NCBI GenBank assembly: GCA_905203045.1
Contig: CAJKUH010000006.1
Location: 16,769-80,768 of the forward strand
Length of the DNA stretch: 64,000 bases
Origin: an uncultured Eggerthella sp.
GTDB taxonomy: Bacteria; Actinomycetota; Coriobacteriia; Coriobacteriales; Eggerthellaceae
Reading direction: 5' to 3'
Made by a program: the position numbers and the translations under genes. The notes under the pieces are model-generated. The model saw only the letters and a list, made by a program, of their open reading frames with translations, was not told the DNA's origin and did no database searches. Shown one piece after another: positions 1 to 8,608 of the stretch (its first letter is position 1; each line of letters begins with the position of its first letter).

Positions 1-184
1 AGTTGATAACCACGTCGGGGCGCAGGTCTTGTGCAAAGGCCTCGATGCGCTCGGGGTCGGTGACCATCAGTTCCTTGTCGGTGCCGACTACCGTGCAGTT
101 GTAGGTTGCCTTCAGGCGCTTCACGATTTCGCGACCAAGGTGGCCGTTGCAGCCGGTTACCCAGATTGTCTCTTTGTAGTCCAT
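1..184 (-). CDS. Sugar-nucleotide reductase (RmlD-like), 5' part only
   Basis: Only the first 61 codons are inside the window; the gene runs off the left edge. The N-terminus reads MDYKETIWVTGCNGHLGREI, where TGxxGxLG is the NAD(P)-binding turn of the extended short-chain dehydrogenase superfamily. The GxLGRE spacing and the following V..TD..E motif are typical of dTDP-4-dehydrorhamnose reductase (RmlD), which makes dTDP-rhamnose for cell-surface glycans. The start is CAT at 182-184 with an AGGAA-type site just upstream. With only 61 residues, another NDP-sugar epimerase/reductase cannot be excluded. Confidence 0.7.
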   Translation of the reverse strand, partial: MDYKETIWVTGCNGHLGREIVKRLKATYNCTVVGTDKELMVTDPERIEAFAQDLRPDVVIN

Positions 185-293
185 ATCGTTCCTATCGAAG
201 ATAGCGGTGTGCGTTTAATGCAGGGCTGGCATATGCACCAGCCCTGTGATTTTAGCGCCAAACAACAGCGTTGTGGGGTTTATCTGGCCGCGG

Positions 294-2387
294 TTAGGCT
301 GCAGCCTTTTCGCCCTTGTCTTTCTTGCCGTGCTTGAGCTTCTGATAGGCGAACACCGCGAAGACGAACACGAAGCCGATGGCGTTGATACCCAACGAAG
401 CGATGCCGTTTGCTTCCGACATGGGCAGCATGATGGCGATGCCGGCGACGACGGCAAGGACGCGCAGCACGGGGTTGATCTTGCCGAACAGGTAGCCCTG
501 CAGGCCGGCGGCAACGCCGAACAGGCCGAACAGCGCCATAGCGGTGTTGAGCACCACCATATAGGGCTCAACGGGCGCCTGCATGATAAGGGCAGGGCAG
601 AAGGCGAAGATGAACGGCACGATGTAGGCGGCAATGCCCAAGCGCGATGCCGTGACGGCGGTCTTCATCGGCTTCGACTTTGCGATGGCCGAACCTGCGT
701 AGGCGGCAAGGGCAACCGGCGGCGTGATGTCGGCCAGGATGCCGAAGTAGAACACGAAGAAGTGAGCGCATACCAGCGGCACACCAAGCTGGATAAGGAT
801 CGGTGCGCAGGTTGCTGCCATGATGCAGTAGTTCGCCGTGGTGGGAACACCCATGCCAAGCACGATGCAGCACAGCATGGTAAGGATAAGGCCGATGATA
901 AGGAAGTCGCCTGCCGCAAGCACGATGGCGTTGATGAGCATGGAGGCAAGGCCGGTTACCGTAATGCAGCCGGCGATCATACCAGCCAGCGCGCAGGCAA
1001 CAGCAACGGCAATGGAGTTGCGGGCACCAGCGGCGAAAGCGTCGGCGGCGGTCCACAGGGCGGTTTTGCAGGTTTCAAGCAGCACGCTGCCGAAGGTGTC
1101 TTCCTCGGTGCGCTCTTCCCAGTTGGTAAGCAGGAAGTGGATGAAGCCGATGACGAACGCCACGAAAATGGAGATGGCCGCGGAAACCGCCATGGTGTAC
1201 ACGCCGGCGGAAACGATCCACACCAGCACGACCAGTGGGATGATGAGATAGCAGTTCTTCAGCAGGTAGATCCAGGTGGGAAGCTCGTTGAAGGGGATGC
1301 CCTTAAGGCCGCGTGCCTTGGCTTCCAGGTGAACGGTGCAGAAGATGCCGCCGAAGTAGAGGATGGCGGGGATAAGCGCGATGGTGGCAACCTGGATGTA
1401 GGGGATGCCCATGTACTCTGCCATCAGGAAGGCGGCAGCGCCCATGATAGGAGGCATGATCTGGCCGCCAGTGGAAGAAGCCGCTTCAACAGCGCCTGCG
1501 AATTCGGGACGGTAGCCGGTTTTCTTCATCATGGGGATGGTCACCGAACCGGTGGTAACGGTGTTGCCTACCGAAGAGCCGGAAACCATGCCGCACAGCG
1601 CCGAGGAGATTACGGCAACCTTTGCCGGGCCGCCGGAAGACCAGCCGGCAATGCGGTTGGCGAAGCTGATGAAGAAGTTCGCGATGCCGGTGCGCTCCAA
1701 AAACGCGCCGAAGATGATGAACAGCACGATGTAGGTGTAGCACACGTTGGTGGGCGTGCCGATTACGCCGCTGGTGGTGTAGAAGAGCTTCTGCACGATG
1801 TTGGAAAGAGCGCGGTACGCATCGGAACCGTGGCTGAACTGCCAGTAGAAGGCGTAGATAAGCAAGCAGCCCACCACCACGATGATGGGGATGCCCACGC
1901 AGCGGCGGCACAGCTCGATGAGCACGGCAATGCCGCAGATGCCCAGCACCACTTCAAGCGTGCCGATGCGGGTGCCCATCATCATGATGTCGACCGCATT
2001 GACGGAGAAGTAGAGGAACGATCCAGCGCCCACCACCATGAGCACGATGTCGTACCAGGGGATGTGGTTGGGAGCGTGGCCCGTTTTCTTAACGGGGTAC
2101 ATCAGGTAGCCGATGATGATGACGAACGCCAAGAAGCGCGCCAGGCGGGTTTCGGCTTGTTCAACGCTGAACAGCGTCATAAGCAGGCAGTACACCGAGA
2201 ACAGCACCATCACGCCGGTGATGATGGCCTTCGGAACGCCCTGCCAGATGCGCGTGTTCGACTCGCGGTCGTACTTGCGCATTACCTCGTCGACATCAAC
2301 GTCGCTGTTGGTGGGAACAACGGTTTCGTCTTTCTTGACGTCGGCTTTCTTTCTGATGTTCAGCTTCTCTGTTCCAAATATGCTCAT
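294..2387 (-). CDS. TRAP transporter fused permease, TAXI type (DctQM fusion)
   Basis: This 697-residue polytopic membrane protein joins the small 4-helix DctQ-like part (about residues 60-200) to the large 12-helix DctM-like part, the layout of TAXI-family TRAP permeases. The large half has the glycine/proline-rich signature GMGVPTTANY near residue 510 and ITPPVALAAY after it. It uses the ion gradient to import a solute delivered by the periplasmic-type receptor encoded just upstream (2563-3558). I chose the ATG at 2387 because AAAGGAGAG precedes it; the upstream in-frame extension crosses the intergenic hairpin and has no homologous look. The substrate cannot be read from sequence; neighbours suggest an amino acid or organic acid. 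Confidence 0.93.
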   Translation of the reverse strand: MSIFGTEKLNIRKKADVKKDETVVPTNSDVDVDEVMRKYDRESNTRIWQGVPKAIITGVMVLFSVYCLLMTLFSVEQAETRLARFLAFVIIIGYLMYPVKKTGHAPNHIPWYDIVLMVVGAGSFLYFSVNAVDIMMMGTRIGTLEVVLGICGIAVLIELCRRCVGIPIIVVVGCLLIYAFYWQFSHGSDAYRALSNIVQKLFYTTSGVIGTPTNVCYTYIVLFIIFGAFLERTGIANFFISFANRIAGWSSGGPAKVAVISSALCGMVSGSSVGNTVTTGSVTIPMMKKTGYRPEFAGAVEAASSTGGQIMPPIMGAAAFLMAEYMGIPYIQVATIALIPAILYFGGIFCTVHLEAKARGLKGIPFNELPTWIYLLKNCYLIIPLVVLVWIVSAGVYTMAVSAAISIFVAFVIGFIHFLLTNWEERTEEDTFGSVLLETCKTALWTAADAFAAGARNSIAVAVACALAGMIAGCITVTGLASMLINAIVLAAGDFLIIGLILTMLCCIVLGMGVPTTANYCIMAATCAPILIQLGVPLVCAHFFVFYFGILADITPPVALAAYAGSAIAKSKPMKTAVTASRLGIAAYIVPFIFAFCPALIMQAPVEPYMVVLNTAMALFGLFGVAAGLQGYLFGKINPVLRVLAVVAGIAIMLPMSEANGIASLGINAIGFVFVFAVFAYQKLKHGKKDKGEKAAA

Positions 2388-2494
2388 AGCTCTCCTTTTG
2401 GGGACGTTTGCACATGGTTTGGGTGCGTGGTGGGTTTTCCTGCGGTGCTGCAATGGCGAAAGCCCACCAGGCACCTAACGTTGAAGTACCAAAG

Positions 2495-2525
2495 CAGGGT
2501 CGCAACGAACTTCGTTGCGACCCTG
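2495..2525 (-). other. Perfect stem-loop between TAXI receptor and permease genes
   Basis: CAGGGTCGCAACGAA pairs perfectly with TTCGTTGCGACCCTG around a single C. It lies between the receptor stop and the permease start on the same transcript and has no T-run after it. Such hairpins commonly protect the receptor mRNA end or lower permease expression relative to the receptor; that role is inferred. Confidence 0.7.
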
Positions 2526-2562
2526 GCTGGTTGTGTGCCGTTTGGCGATTGCGTTCGGATGC

Positions 2563-3558
2563 TTATTCAGCGGTGGGAACGTCGATGCCCTGCTCCTTGA
2601 AGTACTTGGCAGCACCTGCGTGATAGGGAACGGAGGTGATGGAAGCAGCGGTTTCAAGGTTGAGTTCCTTGTACTTGGCATGTGCGTCAGCGTTGTTCTG
2701 AGCACCGTCGAAGAGGGACTTGGTGAAGTTGTACACGTCGTCTTCGCTTACGGAGTTGTTGGCAAGAACAACAGAGAGAACGGAAACGGTGGTGGTGTCA
2801 GAGGTCATGCCGCTGTAGGTGCCAGCAGGGATGGTGGCAGTTGCGTAGTAAGGGGAGGTCTCCTGGAGCTTTGCGATGTGGCTTGCGTCCATGGATACCA
2901 GGTAGGCCTGCTTGGAGGTGGAAAGGTCGGTGATGGCGGTGGTGGGAGCGCCGGCAACAATGAATGCTGCGTCAACCTTGCCGTTCTTCAGGGAGTCAGC
3001 GGAGTCGGCGAAGTTCTGGTATACCGCGGAGATGTCGTTGCTTACGTCAAGGCCGTATGCACCCAGGATGTCAACTGCGTTGAAGTACACGCCGGAGTTG
3101 GCAGCGCCAACGGAAACCGTCTTGCCCTTCAGGTCGGCAACGGTCTTGATATCGGGGTTGCAGGTTACGATCTGAACCTGCTCGGGGTACAGGGCTGCCA
3201 CGATGGAGAAGTCCTTGTAAGCTGCGCCGTCGAAGAGGTTGGTGCCGTTGTAGGCGTAGGTTGCAACGTCGGTCTGGCAGAATGCGAGCTCAGCTTCGTT
3301 GCTTTCCAGGGACTGGATGTTTGCCTTGGAGCCTTCGCTGGAAAGAGCGTTTACCTTAACGCCAGCGTTGTTGGTTGCGTACTGGGCAAGAACGCTGCCA
3401 TAGGCATAGTACGTGCCGGATTCGCCGCCGGTTACGAAGCGCAGTTCTTTGCTGCTCTTGTTGTCGCTCGATGAGCTGTTGCTTCCGCAGCCAACCAGTG
3501 CGAGTGCCATGCACGCGGCGCAAGCTGCGACGAAAATAGCCAGAAGCTTTTTCTTCAT
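2563..3558 (-). CDS. TAXI family TRAP transporter solute-binding lipoprotein
   Basis: This 331-residue protein starts with a lipoprotein signal peptide (KKK, hydrophobic core, LVGC with the lipidated Cys at residue 24) followed by a Ser-rich linker. The mature part begins with LRFVTGGESGTYYAYG, the TAXI (TRAP-associated extracytoplasmic immunogenic) family start, and includes the conserved DLKGKTVSVGAANSG region. It captures solute outside the membrane and hands it to the fused permease downstream. It is the first gene of the two-gene transcript, divergent from a LysR gene, which is the probable regulator. Members of this family bind glutamate, glutamine or dicarboxylates in some bacteria (known of the family); the substrate here is unproved. 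Confidence 0.93.
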   Translation of the reverse strand: MKKKLLAIFVAACAACMALALVGCGSNSSSSDNKSSKELRFVTGGESGTYYAYGSVLAQYATNNAGVKVNALSSEGSKANIQSLESNEAELAFCQTDVATYAYNGTNLFDGAAYKDFSIVAALYPEQVQIVTCNPDIKTVADLKGKTVSVGAANSGVYFNAVDILGAYGLDVSNDISAVYQNFADSADSLKNGKVDAAFIVAGAPTTAITDLSTSKQAYLVSMDASHIAKLQETSPYYATATIPAGTYSGMTSDTTTVSVLSVVLANNSVSEDDVYNFTKSLFDGAQNNADAHAKYKELNLETAASITSVPYHAGAAKYFKEQGIDVPTAE

Positions 3559-3716
3559 GTCCTTCTCTCTTTCTTCTGCTTGTTTCCTTCTTGCGAAAGG
3601 CGAACGCCTCGGCGCGGGGTTTGTCCGCGTTGGCTTGAAAACCCGGCGCCGAGAGCGTTCAACGTTTCGTTGTTTGATGATTTTACGTGAACCGACCGTT
3701 TATTTTTTGTAAAAGT

Positions 3717-3747
3717 ATGATTAATTTTGTTATGCAACAAAAATCAT
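3717..3747. promoter_or_regulatory. Dyad in TAXI/LysR divergent promoter region
   Basis: ATGATT...TTTTGTT is mirrored by AACAAAA..ATCAT, an interrupted dyad of 31 bases in an AT-rich patch of the 355-base divergent intergenic region (3559-3913). LysR-type regulators bind such T-N11-A dyads between themselves and the divergent target. It is a candidate operator for the LysR protein at 3914. Apart from this patch I see nothing else in the intergenic space. Confidence 0.4.
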
Positions 3748-3913
3748 TGGATAGCGGTATTCTGGTAGGGGTGAACGGCGTTCATGGTTGGATGCCCGGC
3801 ATCTGCTAGGGTGGGCCGAACCGAAAGAAAGCGTCCTTTCGCTTCGGAGAATGCTCTAAAGCGATTGCCCTATCGAACAATTGAAACTACTAAATAAAGC
3901 AAGGAAGGCGAAC

Positions 3914-4834
3914 ATGGCACTCGAAGGCTGGGACTGGTTCATAAAGCTTGCCGAAAACGAGAATTTCACCAAAGCGGCTGACGAGCTTCAGATCTCGCAG
4001 CAAACGCTCAGTGCTCGCTTGGTTTCACTGGAGCGCAACCTTGGTGCCAAGCTGGTGGTACGTGGTACCCCGCTTTCGCTTACTTCTGCTGGCCAGGTGT
4101 TTTTGCTGTATGCACGTGAACAGCGCCAGGCCCAGCAGGACATGATCCGTCAGATCGGCGAAGTGGCCGGCGGCGGTGCCGGCGTGCTGAAAGTGGGCGT
4201 TTCACACACGCGCGGCAGTTACCTGATGCCTAAAGTTGTTCGCCGCTTGTCTGAAGAGCTCCCCGCGGTAAGCGTGAAATTGGTCGAGGACACGAACCGC
4301 AATCTGCTTCGCAGTGCTGAGCGCGGTGAGGTGGACGTGTGCATTGCCCGCTTCGAGGGTGCCTGTCCTGGGGTGGAAGTGGAGCCGATCTACGAAGAGG
4401 AAATCGTGCTTGCCGTGCGCGCCGACGTGCTTTCCAAGGTTATGGGCACCGATGCCAAGGCAGCCGCCGCCACGCTTGCCAGCAACGGCATTGGCGCCTT
4501 GCAGAAGTGCCCGTTCATCCTGGGCTCGGTAGATGATATTTCCGGCCGTGTTGCCTATTCGGAGCTGCGTAATGCGGGCATCAAACCCCATGTGGTTGCC
4601 ACCAGCGGCAACATGCCTACCTTGCTCACGCTGTGCGCCGAGGGGTTGGGCGCGGTGTTCTGCCCGACCGACATGCTGGATGCGTCCCCCATGGTTTCGG
4701 GCGATTTGCTGCGTATTCCGCTTTCGTCGCAATCCCGTTACACCATCGAGCTGGGAATCCCTATGCGTTCCGAGCGCTGGCAGGTGGTGGATGCCTTCCG
4801 CCGCATCCTTTTGGAGGTTACCTCGGCCAAGTAA
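3914..4834 (+). CDS. LysR family transcriptional regulator
   Basis: 306 residues: an N-terminal winged helix-turn-helix (about residues 1-65, with ENFTKAADELQISQQTLSAR as recognition region) and a LysR substrate-binding domain (about 90-300). The start is the ATG after AAGGAAGG; an in-frame upstream TTG has no site. It is divergent from the TAXI transporter and upstream of the convergent pxp operon, so it probably controls the transporter and perhaps 5-oxoproline use. The effector is unknown. Confidence 0.9.
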   Translation: MALEGWDWFIKLAENENFTKAADELQISQQTLSARLVSLERNLGAKLVVRGTPLSLTSAGQVFLLYAREQRQAQQDMIRQIGEVAGGGAGVLKVGVSHTRGSYLMPKVVRRLSEELPAVSVKLVEDTNRNLLRSAERGEVDVCIARFEGACPGVEVEPIYEEEIVLAVRADVLSKVMGTDAKAAAATLASNGIGALQKCPFILGSVDDISGRVAYSELRNAGIKPHVVATSGNMPTLLTLCAEGLGAVFCPTDMLDASPMVSGDLLRIPLSSQSRYTIELGIPMRSERWQVVDAFRRILLEVTSAK

Positions 4835-4873
4835 TGCTTTGCGCCGTTCTGCCGAACAGCGCAAGACTCACGA

Positions 4874-4912
4874 GGCGCGATGACGCTGCGCGGGGTTCTG
4901 ATGGCACAGCTG
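4874..4912 (+). repeat. Dispersed intergenic repeat, copy A (partial)
   Basis: The stretch GCGATGACGCTGCGCGG followed by TTCTGATGGCACAGCTG closely matches left arms of two longer elements at 56592 and 58855, which read GAGACGC(A/G)ATGAC.(C/T)TGCGCG...CTGGCGG.(A/G)CAGCTG. This copy lacks an obvious right arm. Confidence 0.55.
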
Positions 4913-4956
4913 GGCCTCAATCGGTCGGGGCGAGAGTTCGCTAGGCTATGGAGAGT

Positions 4957-5147
4957 CATGCCCTCTCGGGTCTCGCTTGCGCTTATTTCGGTTTTCAAAG
5001 AATTGATTTTTTAATTAGTGATGGAAATCGCGGATATGGTTCGACGCATGGTTCACCCTATCCCTTCATCAGCGATCGAATACTTGGGGCGATTTCTTGT
5101 ATTCAATTCTTTTCAAACCGCGCTCCAGAGAGACCCGAGAGGGCATG
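4957..5147. mobile_element. MITE-like element with 18-bp inverted ends, no ORF
   Basis: CATGCCCTCTCGGGTCTC at 4957-4974 is the exact reverse complement of 5130-5147. Inside, AAGAATTGA near 4998-5006 is mirrored by TCAATTCTT at 5103-5111, so the inverted ends are patchily complementary for about 50 bases. The about 190-base body has no credible ORF and is AT-rich in the middle. It sits in the 359-base gap between the convergent LysR and pxpA genes. It could be a non-autonomous transposable element or a long bidirectional terminator/hairpin. No target duplication is obvious. Confidence 0.5.
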
Positions 5148-5193
5148 CCTCCCCGCTGTCTTGTTTGTGCTTGCAGCTGGATAAACAAAGGAA

Positions 5194-5955
5194 TTAGTGC
5201 TGTACCGGCGCTATCTCGATGCCGTTTTCCTGGAAGGCTTTGCGGATGCGGCGTATATAGGCTAGTGCCTGGGGGGTGTCGCCGTGGACGCAGATGGTGT
5301 CGGGGTGCATGGCAAGTTCGGCGCCTTCGTATGATTTCACAATGCCAGTTTTGATGGCCTCCACGGCACGCGCGATGGCGAACTCTTCGTTGGCAATAAC
5401 GGCATCGGGTAAGGTGCGGCTGCGCAGGGTGCCGTCGTTGTTGTAGTTGCGGTCCAGGAAGAACTCCTGCGCTGTGGCAAGGCCTGCAGCGTTTCCCGCT
5501 TCGATGAGCTTGCTTCCCGCCAGCCCCACCAAAACCAGGGAAGGATCGAAGTCGTGCACGGCTTGGGCTATGGCTTGCGCCGTTTCCGCGTCTTTCGCAG
5601 CAGTGTTGTACAGCTGGCCGTGCGGTTTCACATGATGCAGACGGGTGCCCTGTGCGGTGCAGAAGGCCGAAAGCGTGCCGATCTGCGCCAGGACGTAGGC
5701 ATACACCTCATCGGGCGAAAGCGCCATGTTCCTGCGGCCGAAGCCTTGAAGGTCGGGATACCCTGGATGAGCGCCCAAGGCAATGCCCGCATGCGCTGCC
5801 ATTTCAACCGTGCGTCGCATAACAACAGGATCGCCGGCATGGGCGCCGCAGGCGATGTTGCAGCTGCTTACCAAAGGGATGATCTTGGCATCGCAGCCCA
5901 AGGTGTAACGACCGAAGCTTTCCCCTAAATCGCTGTTCAAGTCGATGGTTGGCAT
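5194..5955 (-). CDS. pxpA: 5-oxoprolinase subunit A (LamB/YcsF family)
   Basis: 253 residues, the normal length of the LamB/YcsF family. The N-terminal IDLNSDLGESFGRY with Asp/Asn/Asp/Glu at residues 5-12, the CNIACGAHAGD segment, HPGYPD, and the VKPHGQLYN segment are the conserved metal/active-site blocks. PxpA with PxpB and PxpC forms the prokaryotic ATP-dependent 5-oxoprolinase, opening 5-oxo-L-proline to L-glutamate (known of the family). It is the last gene of the minus-strand pxpB-pxpC-accB-accC-DUF1445-pxpA operon and is separated from DUF1445 by 53 bases that hold a palindromic repeat. Confidence 0.92.
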   Translation of the reverse strand: MPTIDLNSDLGESFGRYTLGCDAKIIPLVSSCNIACGAHAGDPVVMRRTVEMAAHAGIALGAHPGYPDLQGFGRRNMALSPDEVYAYVLAQIGTLSAFCTAQGTRLHHVKPHGQLYNTAAKDAETAQAIAQAVHDFDPSLVLVGLAGSKLIEAGNAAGLATAQEFFLDRNYNNDGTLRSRTLPDAVIANEEFAIARAVEAIKTGIVKSYEGAELAMHPDTICVHGDTPQALAYIRRIRKAFQENGIEIAPVQH

Positions 5956-5974
5956 ATCGCGCTCCTTCAGAGAA

Positions 5975-6007
5975 ATGACAAAATGAGGACTGTCCCCATT
6001 TTGTCAT
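5975..6007. repeat. REP-like palindrome (GGGGACAGTCCCC family), copy 1
   Basis: ATGACAAAATG pairs with CATTTTGTCAT around AGGACTGTCCC. Two related copies lie at 34093 and 35443, all centred on GGACAGTCC or its reverse. This type of palindrome is a dispersed extragenic repeat in several bacteria. Here it sits inside an operon between DUF1445 and pxpA, where it could attenuate or stabilise mRNA. Confidence 0.6.
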
Positions 6008-6008
6008 C

Positions 6009-6815
6009 CTAGAATTTCAGGCTTACGTTTTTGGTGTCGGTGATAAGCATGCAGCCCGGTGCGTGCGTGATGGCGAAGGCGGGCTTGGAGTTCATCACGA
6101 TGGATTGCGGGGTCACGCCGCAGGCCCAGAACACCGGCACTTCACCAGGACGGATGTCAACGGGGTCGCCGAAATCGGGCTTGGAAAGGTCAGCGATGCC
6201 GATTTGCGTCGGGTCGCCGATATGGATGGGCGCACCGTGCACCTTGGGGATGGCGCCCGAGATCTGCGTTGCCTGCACCACCTGGTTGTAGGGGATGGGG
6301 CGCATGGAAACCACCATCTTGCCGCTCATGGAGCCGGCGGGCGTGCAATCGATGTTGGTAAGGTACATCGAGACGTTGCGCCCCATGGTGTTGTGCCTCA
6401 TCTCGATGCCGGCTTCGATGAGCTCGCTTTCGAAACTGAACGAGCAGCCGATGACGAAGCTCACCAAATCGTCGCGCCAATAGGCAGACACGTCGGTGGT
6501 CTCTTCTACCATTTCGCCGTTCTGGTAGATGCGATAGCGCGGGAAGTCGGTTGCGATGTCGCAGTCGGTGGCGCAGATGGTGGCCTGGCGTGCACCTACC
6601 TCGGTTACTTCGAGCAACGGGCAGGGCTTGGGGTTTCGCTGGGCGAACAGCAGGAAGTCATAAGCGTCTTCCTTGGGCAAAACGATGAGGTTTGCCTGGG
6701 CGTATCCGGGGCACAAGCCACTGGTGGGCTGGTCGAAGCGGCCATCGCGGATGGCGTGGCGTACTTGCCTTGGGGTGGCGTTTTTCAAATCGGAAAGGGA
6801 AAGTGGGGTGCTCAT
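6009..6815 (-). CDS. D-glutamate cyclase-like protein (DUF1445/YcsI family)
   Basis: 268 residues, full length for the DUF1445 (YcsI, putative hydro-lyase) family. Recognisable blocks are GLCPGYAQANLIVLPK near the N-terminus, CPLLEVTEVG, the FVIGCSFSFE block, and VFWACGVTPQ close to the C-terminus. The mammalian relative is a D-glutamate cyclase that makes 5-oxo-D-proline (known of the family), which fits its place between accC and the 5-oxoprolinase subunit gene pxpA. The start at 6815 follows AAGGAG within the accC 3' end. The exact reaction of bacterial members is not settled. Confidence 0.85.
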   Translation of the reverse strand: MSTPLSLSDLKNATPRQVRHAIRDGRFDQPTSGLCPGYAQANLIVLPKEDAYDFLLFAQRNPKPCPLLEVTEVGARQATICATDCDIATDFPRYRIYQNGEMVEETTDVSAYWRDDLVSFVIGCSFSFESELIEAGIEMRHNTMGRNVSMYLTNIDCTPAGSMSGKMVVSMRPIPYNQVVQATQISGAIPKVHGAPIHIGDPTQIGIADLSKPDFGDPVDIRPGEVPVFWACGVTPQSIVMNSKPAFAITHAPGCMLITDTKNVSLKF

Positions 6816-6816
6816 G

Positions 6817-8166
6817 CTACAGCTCTCCTTTCAAGAACTTCTCGATGAACCCGGTGTTCGCTTCGCCGTTGCGGAACGTGCTGTTTCGGATAATGGCCTG
6901 CTGGAAATCAAGATTGGTGTTTATTCCCAAGATAACCGTTTCATCAAGGGCGGCGTCCATCTTCGCTAGCGCCTCGGCGCGGTTTTCCGCGTGCACGATG
7001 ATTTTCGCCACCAGCGAATCGTAGTACGGCGGTATGCTGCAGCCGGCAAATGCGGCGGTGTCTACGCGCACGCCGTTGCCGCCAGGCAGATGCAGTGCCG
7101 TGATGGTGCCAGGTGAGGGCAGGAACTTATTGTTGGGCTGCTCAGCGTTGATGCGGCATTCGATGGCGCATCCGCGGCAGACGACGTCTTCTTGCGAAAC
7201 GCTCAAACGCTCGCCTGCGGCAACGCGTATCATTTCGCGCATGATGTCGAATCCCGACACCATTTCCGTCACGGGGTGCTCTACCTGTACGCGCGTGTTC
7301 ATTTCCATGAAGTAGTAGTTGGCGTCTTGGTCCACCAAGAACTCGATGGTGCCGGCCGAAGTGTAGCCAACGGCCTTCGCCGCCCGTACAGCCGCTTCGC
7401 CCATTTCCCTGCGCACCCGTTCAGGCAATGCGGGACAGGGGGATTCCTCGATCATCTTCTGATGGTTGCGCTGCACCGAGCAGTCGCGCTCGCCCAAGGA
7501 AACCACATTGCCAAAGGAATCGGCGATAACCTGCACTTCCACGTGGCGCGGGTTCATCACGGCGCGCTCCAGGTACATGGTGTCGTCGTCGAAGCCGTTC
7601 ACGCTCTCGCGCTGTGCCACGTTGAACATGGCGGCGAAGTCATCTTCGCTTTCGCTGACGCGCATGCCTTTGCCGCCACCGCCCGATGAAGCCTTGATCA
7701 TGATGGGCCAGTCAATTTCGCGGGCCAAGGGCAGGGCCTCTTCGACCGAGTGCACGGCTTGCTTGGTGCCGGGAACCACCGGAACGCCCGCTCCCATCAT
7801 GGTGCGCCGTGCCTGGCTTTTGTTGCCCATGCGGTCGATGATGTCGGGAACAGGGCCGATGAACGCAAGGCCGTTTTCCTCGCAGAGGCGTGCGAAATCG
7901 CTGCGCTCGGAAAGGAAGCCGTAGCCGGGGTGCACGGCTTGGCAGCCCGTGGCAAGCGCAGCTTCGATGATGGCGCTGCCTTTCAGATAGCTTTCCTGCG
8001 GGGCGGGATTGCCGATGCACACGCATTCGTCGGCAAGCTGTGCGGGCAGGGCGTCCGCGTCGGCGGTGGAGCATACGGCTACCGCTTGGATGCCCAGGGC
8101 GTGGCAAGCGCGTATGATGCGCACGGCAATCTCGCCGCGGTTGGCAACAAGGATCTTGGTGAACAT
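6817..8166 (-). CDS. accC: Biotin carboxylase
   Basis: 449 residues, normal for AccC. It starts FTKILVANRGEIAVRIIRAC; the ATP-grasp centre has KASSGGGGKGMR as the glycine-rich loop, then HVEVQ, CSVQRNHQK and MEMNTRVQVEHPVTE. It carboxylates biotin on a carrier protein using ATP and bicarbonate. In this operon the carrier is AccB (8177-8608), and the likely acceptors are the PxpB/PxpC proteins, which resemble the carboxyltransferase part of urea carboxylase. No acetyl-CoA carboxyltransferase (accA/accD) is nearby, so fatty-acid synthesis is not its obvious role. The symbol is by family resemblance. Confidence 0.9.
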   Translation of the reverse strand: MFTKILVANRGEIAVRIIRACHALGIQAVAVCSTADADALPAQLADECVCIGNPAPQESYLKGSAIIEAALATGCQAVHPGYGFLSERSDFARLCEENGLAFIGPVPDIIDRMGNKSQARRTMMGAGVPVVPGTKQAVHSVEEALPLAREIDWPIMIKASSGGGGKGMRVSESEDDFAAMFNVAQRESVNGFDDDTMYLERAVMNPRHVEVQVIADSFGNVVSLGERDCSVQRNHQKMIEESPCPALPERVRREMGEAAVRAAKAVGYTSAGTIEFLVDQDANYYFMEMNTRVQVEHPVTEMVSGFDIMREMIRVAAGERLSVSQEDVVCRGCAIECRINAEQPNNKFLPSPGTITALHLPGGNGVRVDTAAFAGCSIPPYYDSLVAKIIVHAENRAEALAKMDAALDETVILGINTNLDFQQAIIRNSTFRNGEANTGFIEKFLKGEL

Positions 8167-8176
8167 GGCGTTTCCT

Positions 8177-8608
8177 CTAGTTCGGTTCGATGACGAAGAG
8201 GGGCTGGTCGAATTCGACCTGTTCGCCGTTGGCGGCTAGGATTTCAGTCACCGTGCCGGCGGCAGGCGCGCTTATCTCGTTCATCATCTTCATGGCTTCC
8301 ACCAGGGCAAGGGTCTGGCCTGCTTCAACGGCGCTGCCTGCTGAAACATAGGGCGCGTCGTCGGGGCTGGGGGCCAGGTAGCAGGTGCCAACCATGGGGC
8401 TGCACACGGTGATGCCCTCGTCTTGGGCGCTCGCGGGCGCTCCCATGCTCGCTTCTGCTTGTTGGGGCTGCGGCGTTCCGACGACTACAGGTGCTGCGGC
8501 GGGTTTACGCTCCAAGAAGATTTCCTTGCCGTCTTCCGCGACACGCAGGGCGGTAAGGCCCGCTTCGTCCATAAGGGTGAGGTATTCCTTGACTTCGTTT
8601 ATGTCCAT
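8177..8608 (-). CDS. accB: Biotin carboxyl carrier protein
   Basis: 143 residues: an N-terminal helical region (1-35), a Pro/Ala-rich linker (36-65) and a C-terminal biotinyl domain. The biotin site is the Lys of VEAMKMM, residue 107. CSPMVGTCYLAPSPDDAPYV is the usual start of the domain in AccB proteins. It overlaps the end of pxpC by 10 bases and is followed by accC after 10 bases, so the four proteins are likely made together. The start follows AAAGGAGCACCC. Confidence 0.92.
   Translation of the reverse strand: MDINEVKEYLTLMDEAGLTALRVAEDGKEIFLERKPAAAPVVVGTPQPQQAEASMGAPASAQDEGITVCSPMVGTCYLAPSPDDAPYVSAGSAVEAGQTLALVEAMKMMNEISAPAAGTVTEILAANGEQVEFDQPLFVIEPN

Noticed and set aside
246..2600. 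Long open frame on the plus strand (784 codons)
   Set aside because: It is antisense to the TRAP permease, His/Asp/Gly-rich with no domain, and has no start signals; the minus-strand gene is certain.
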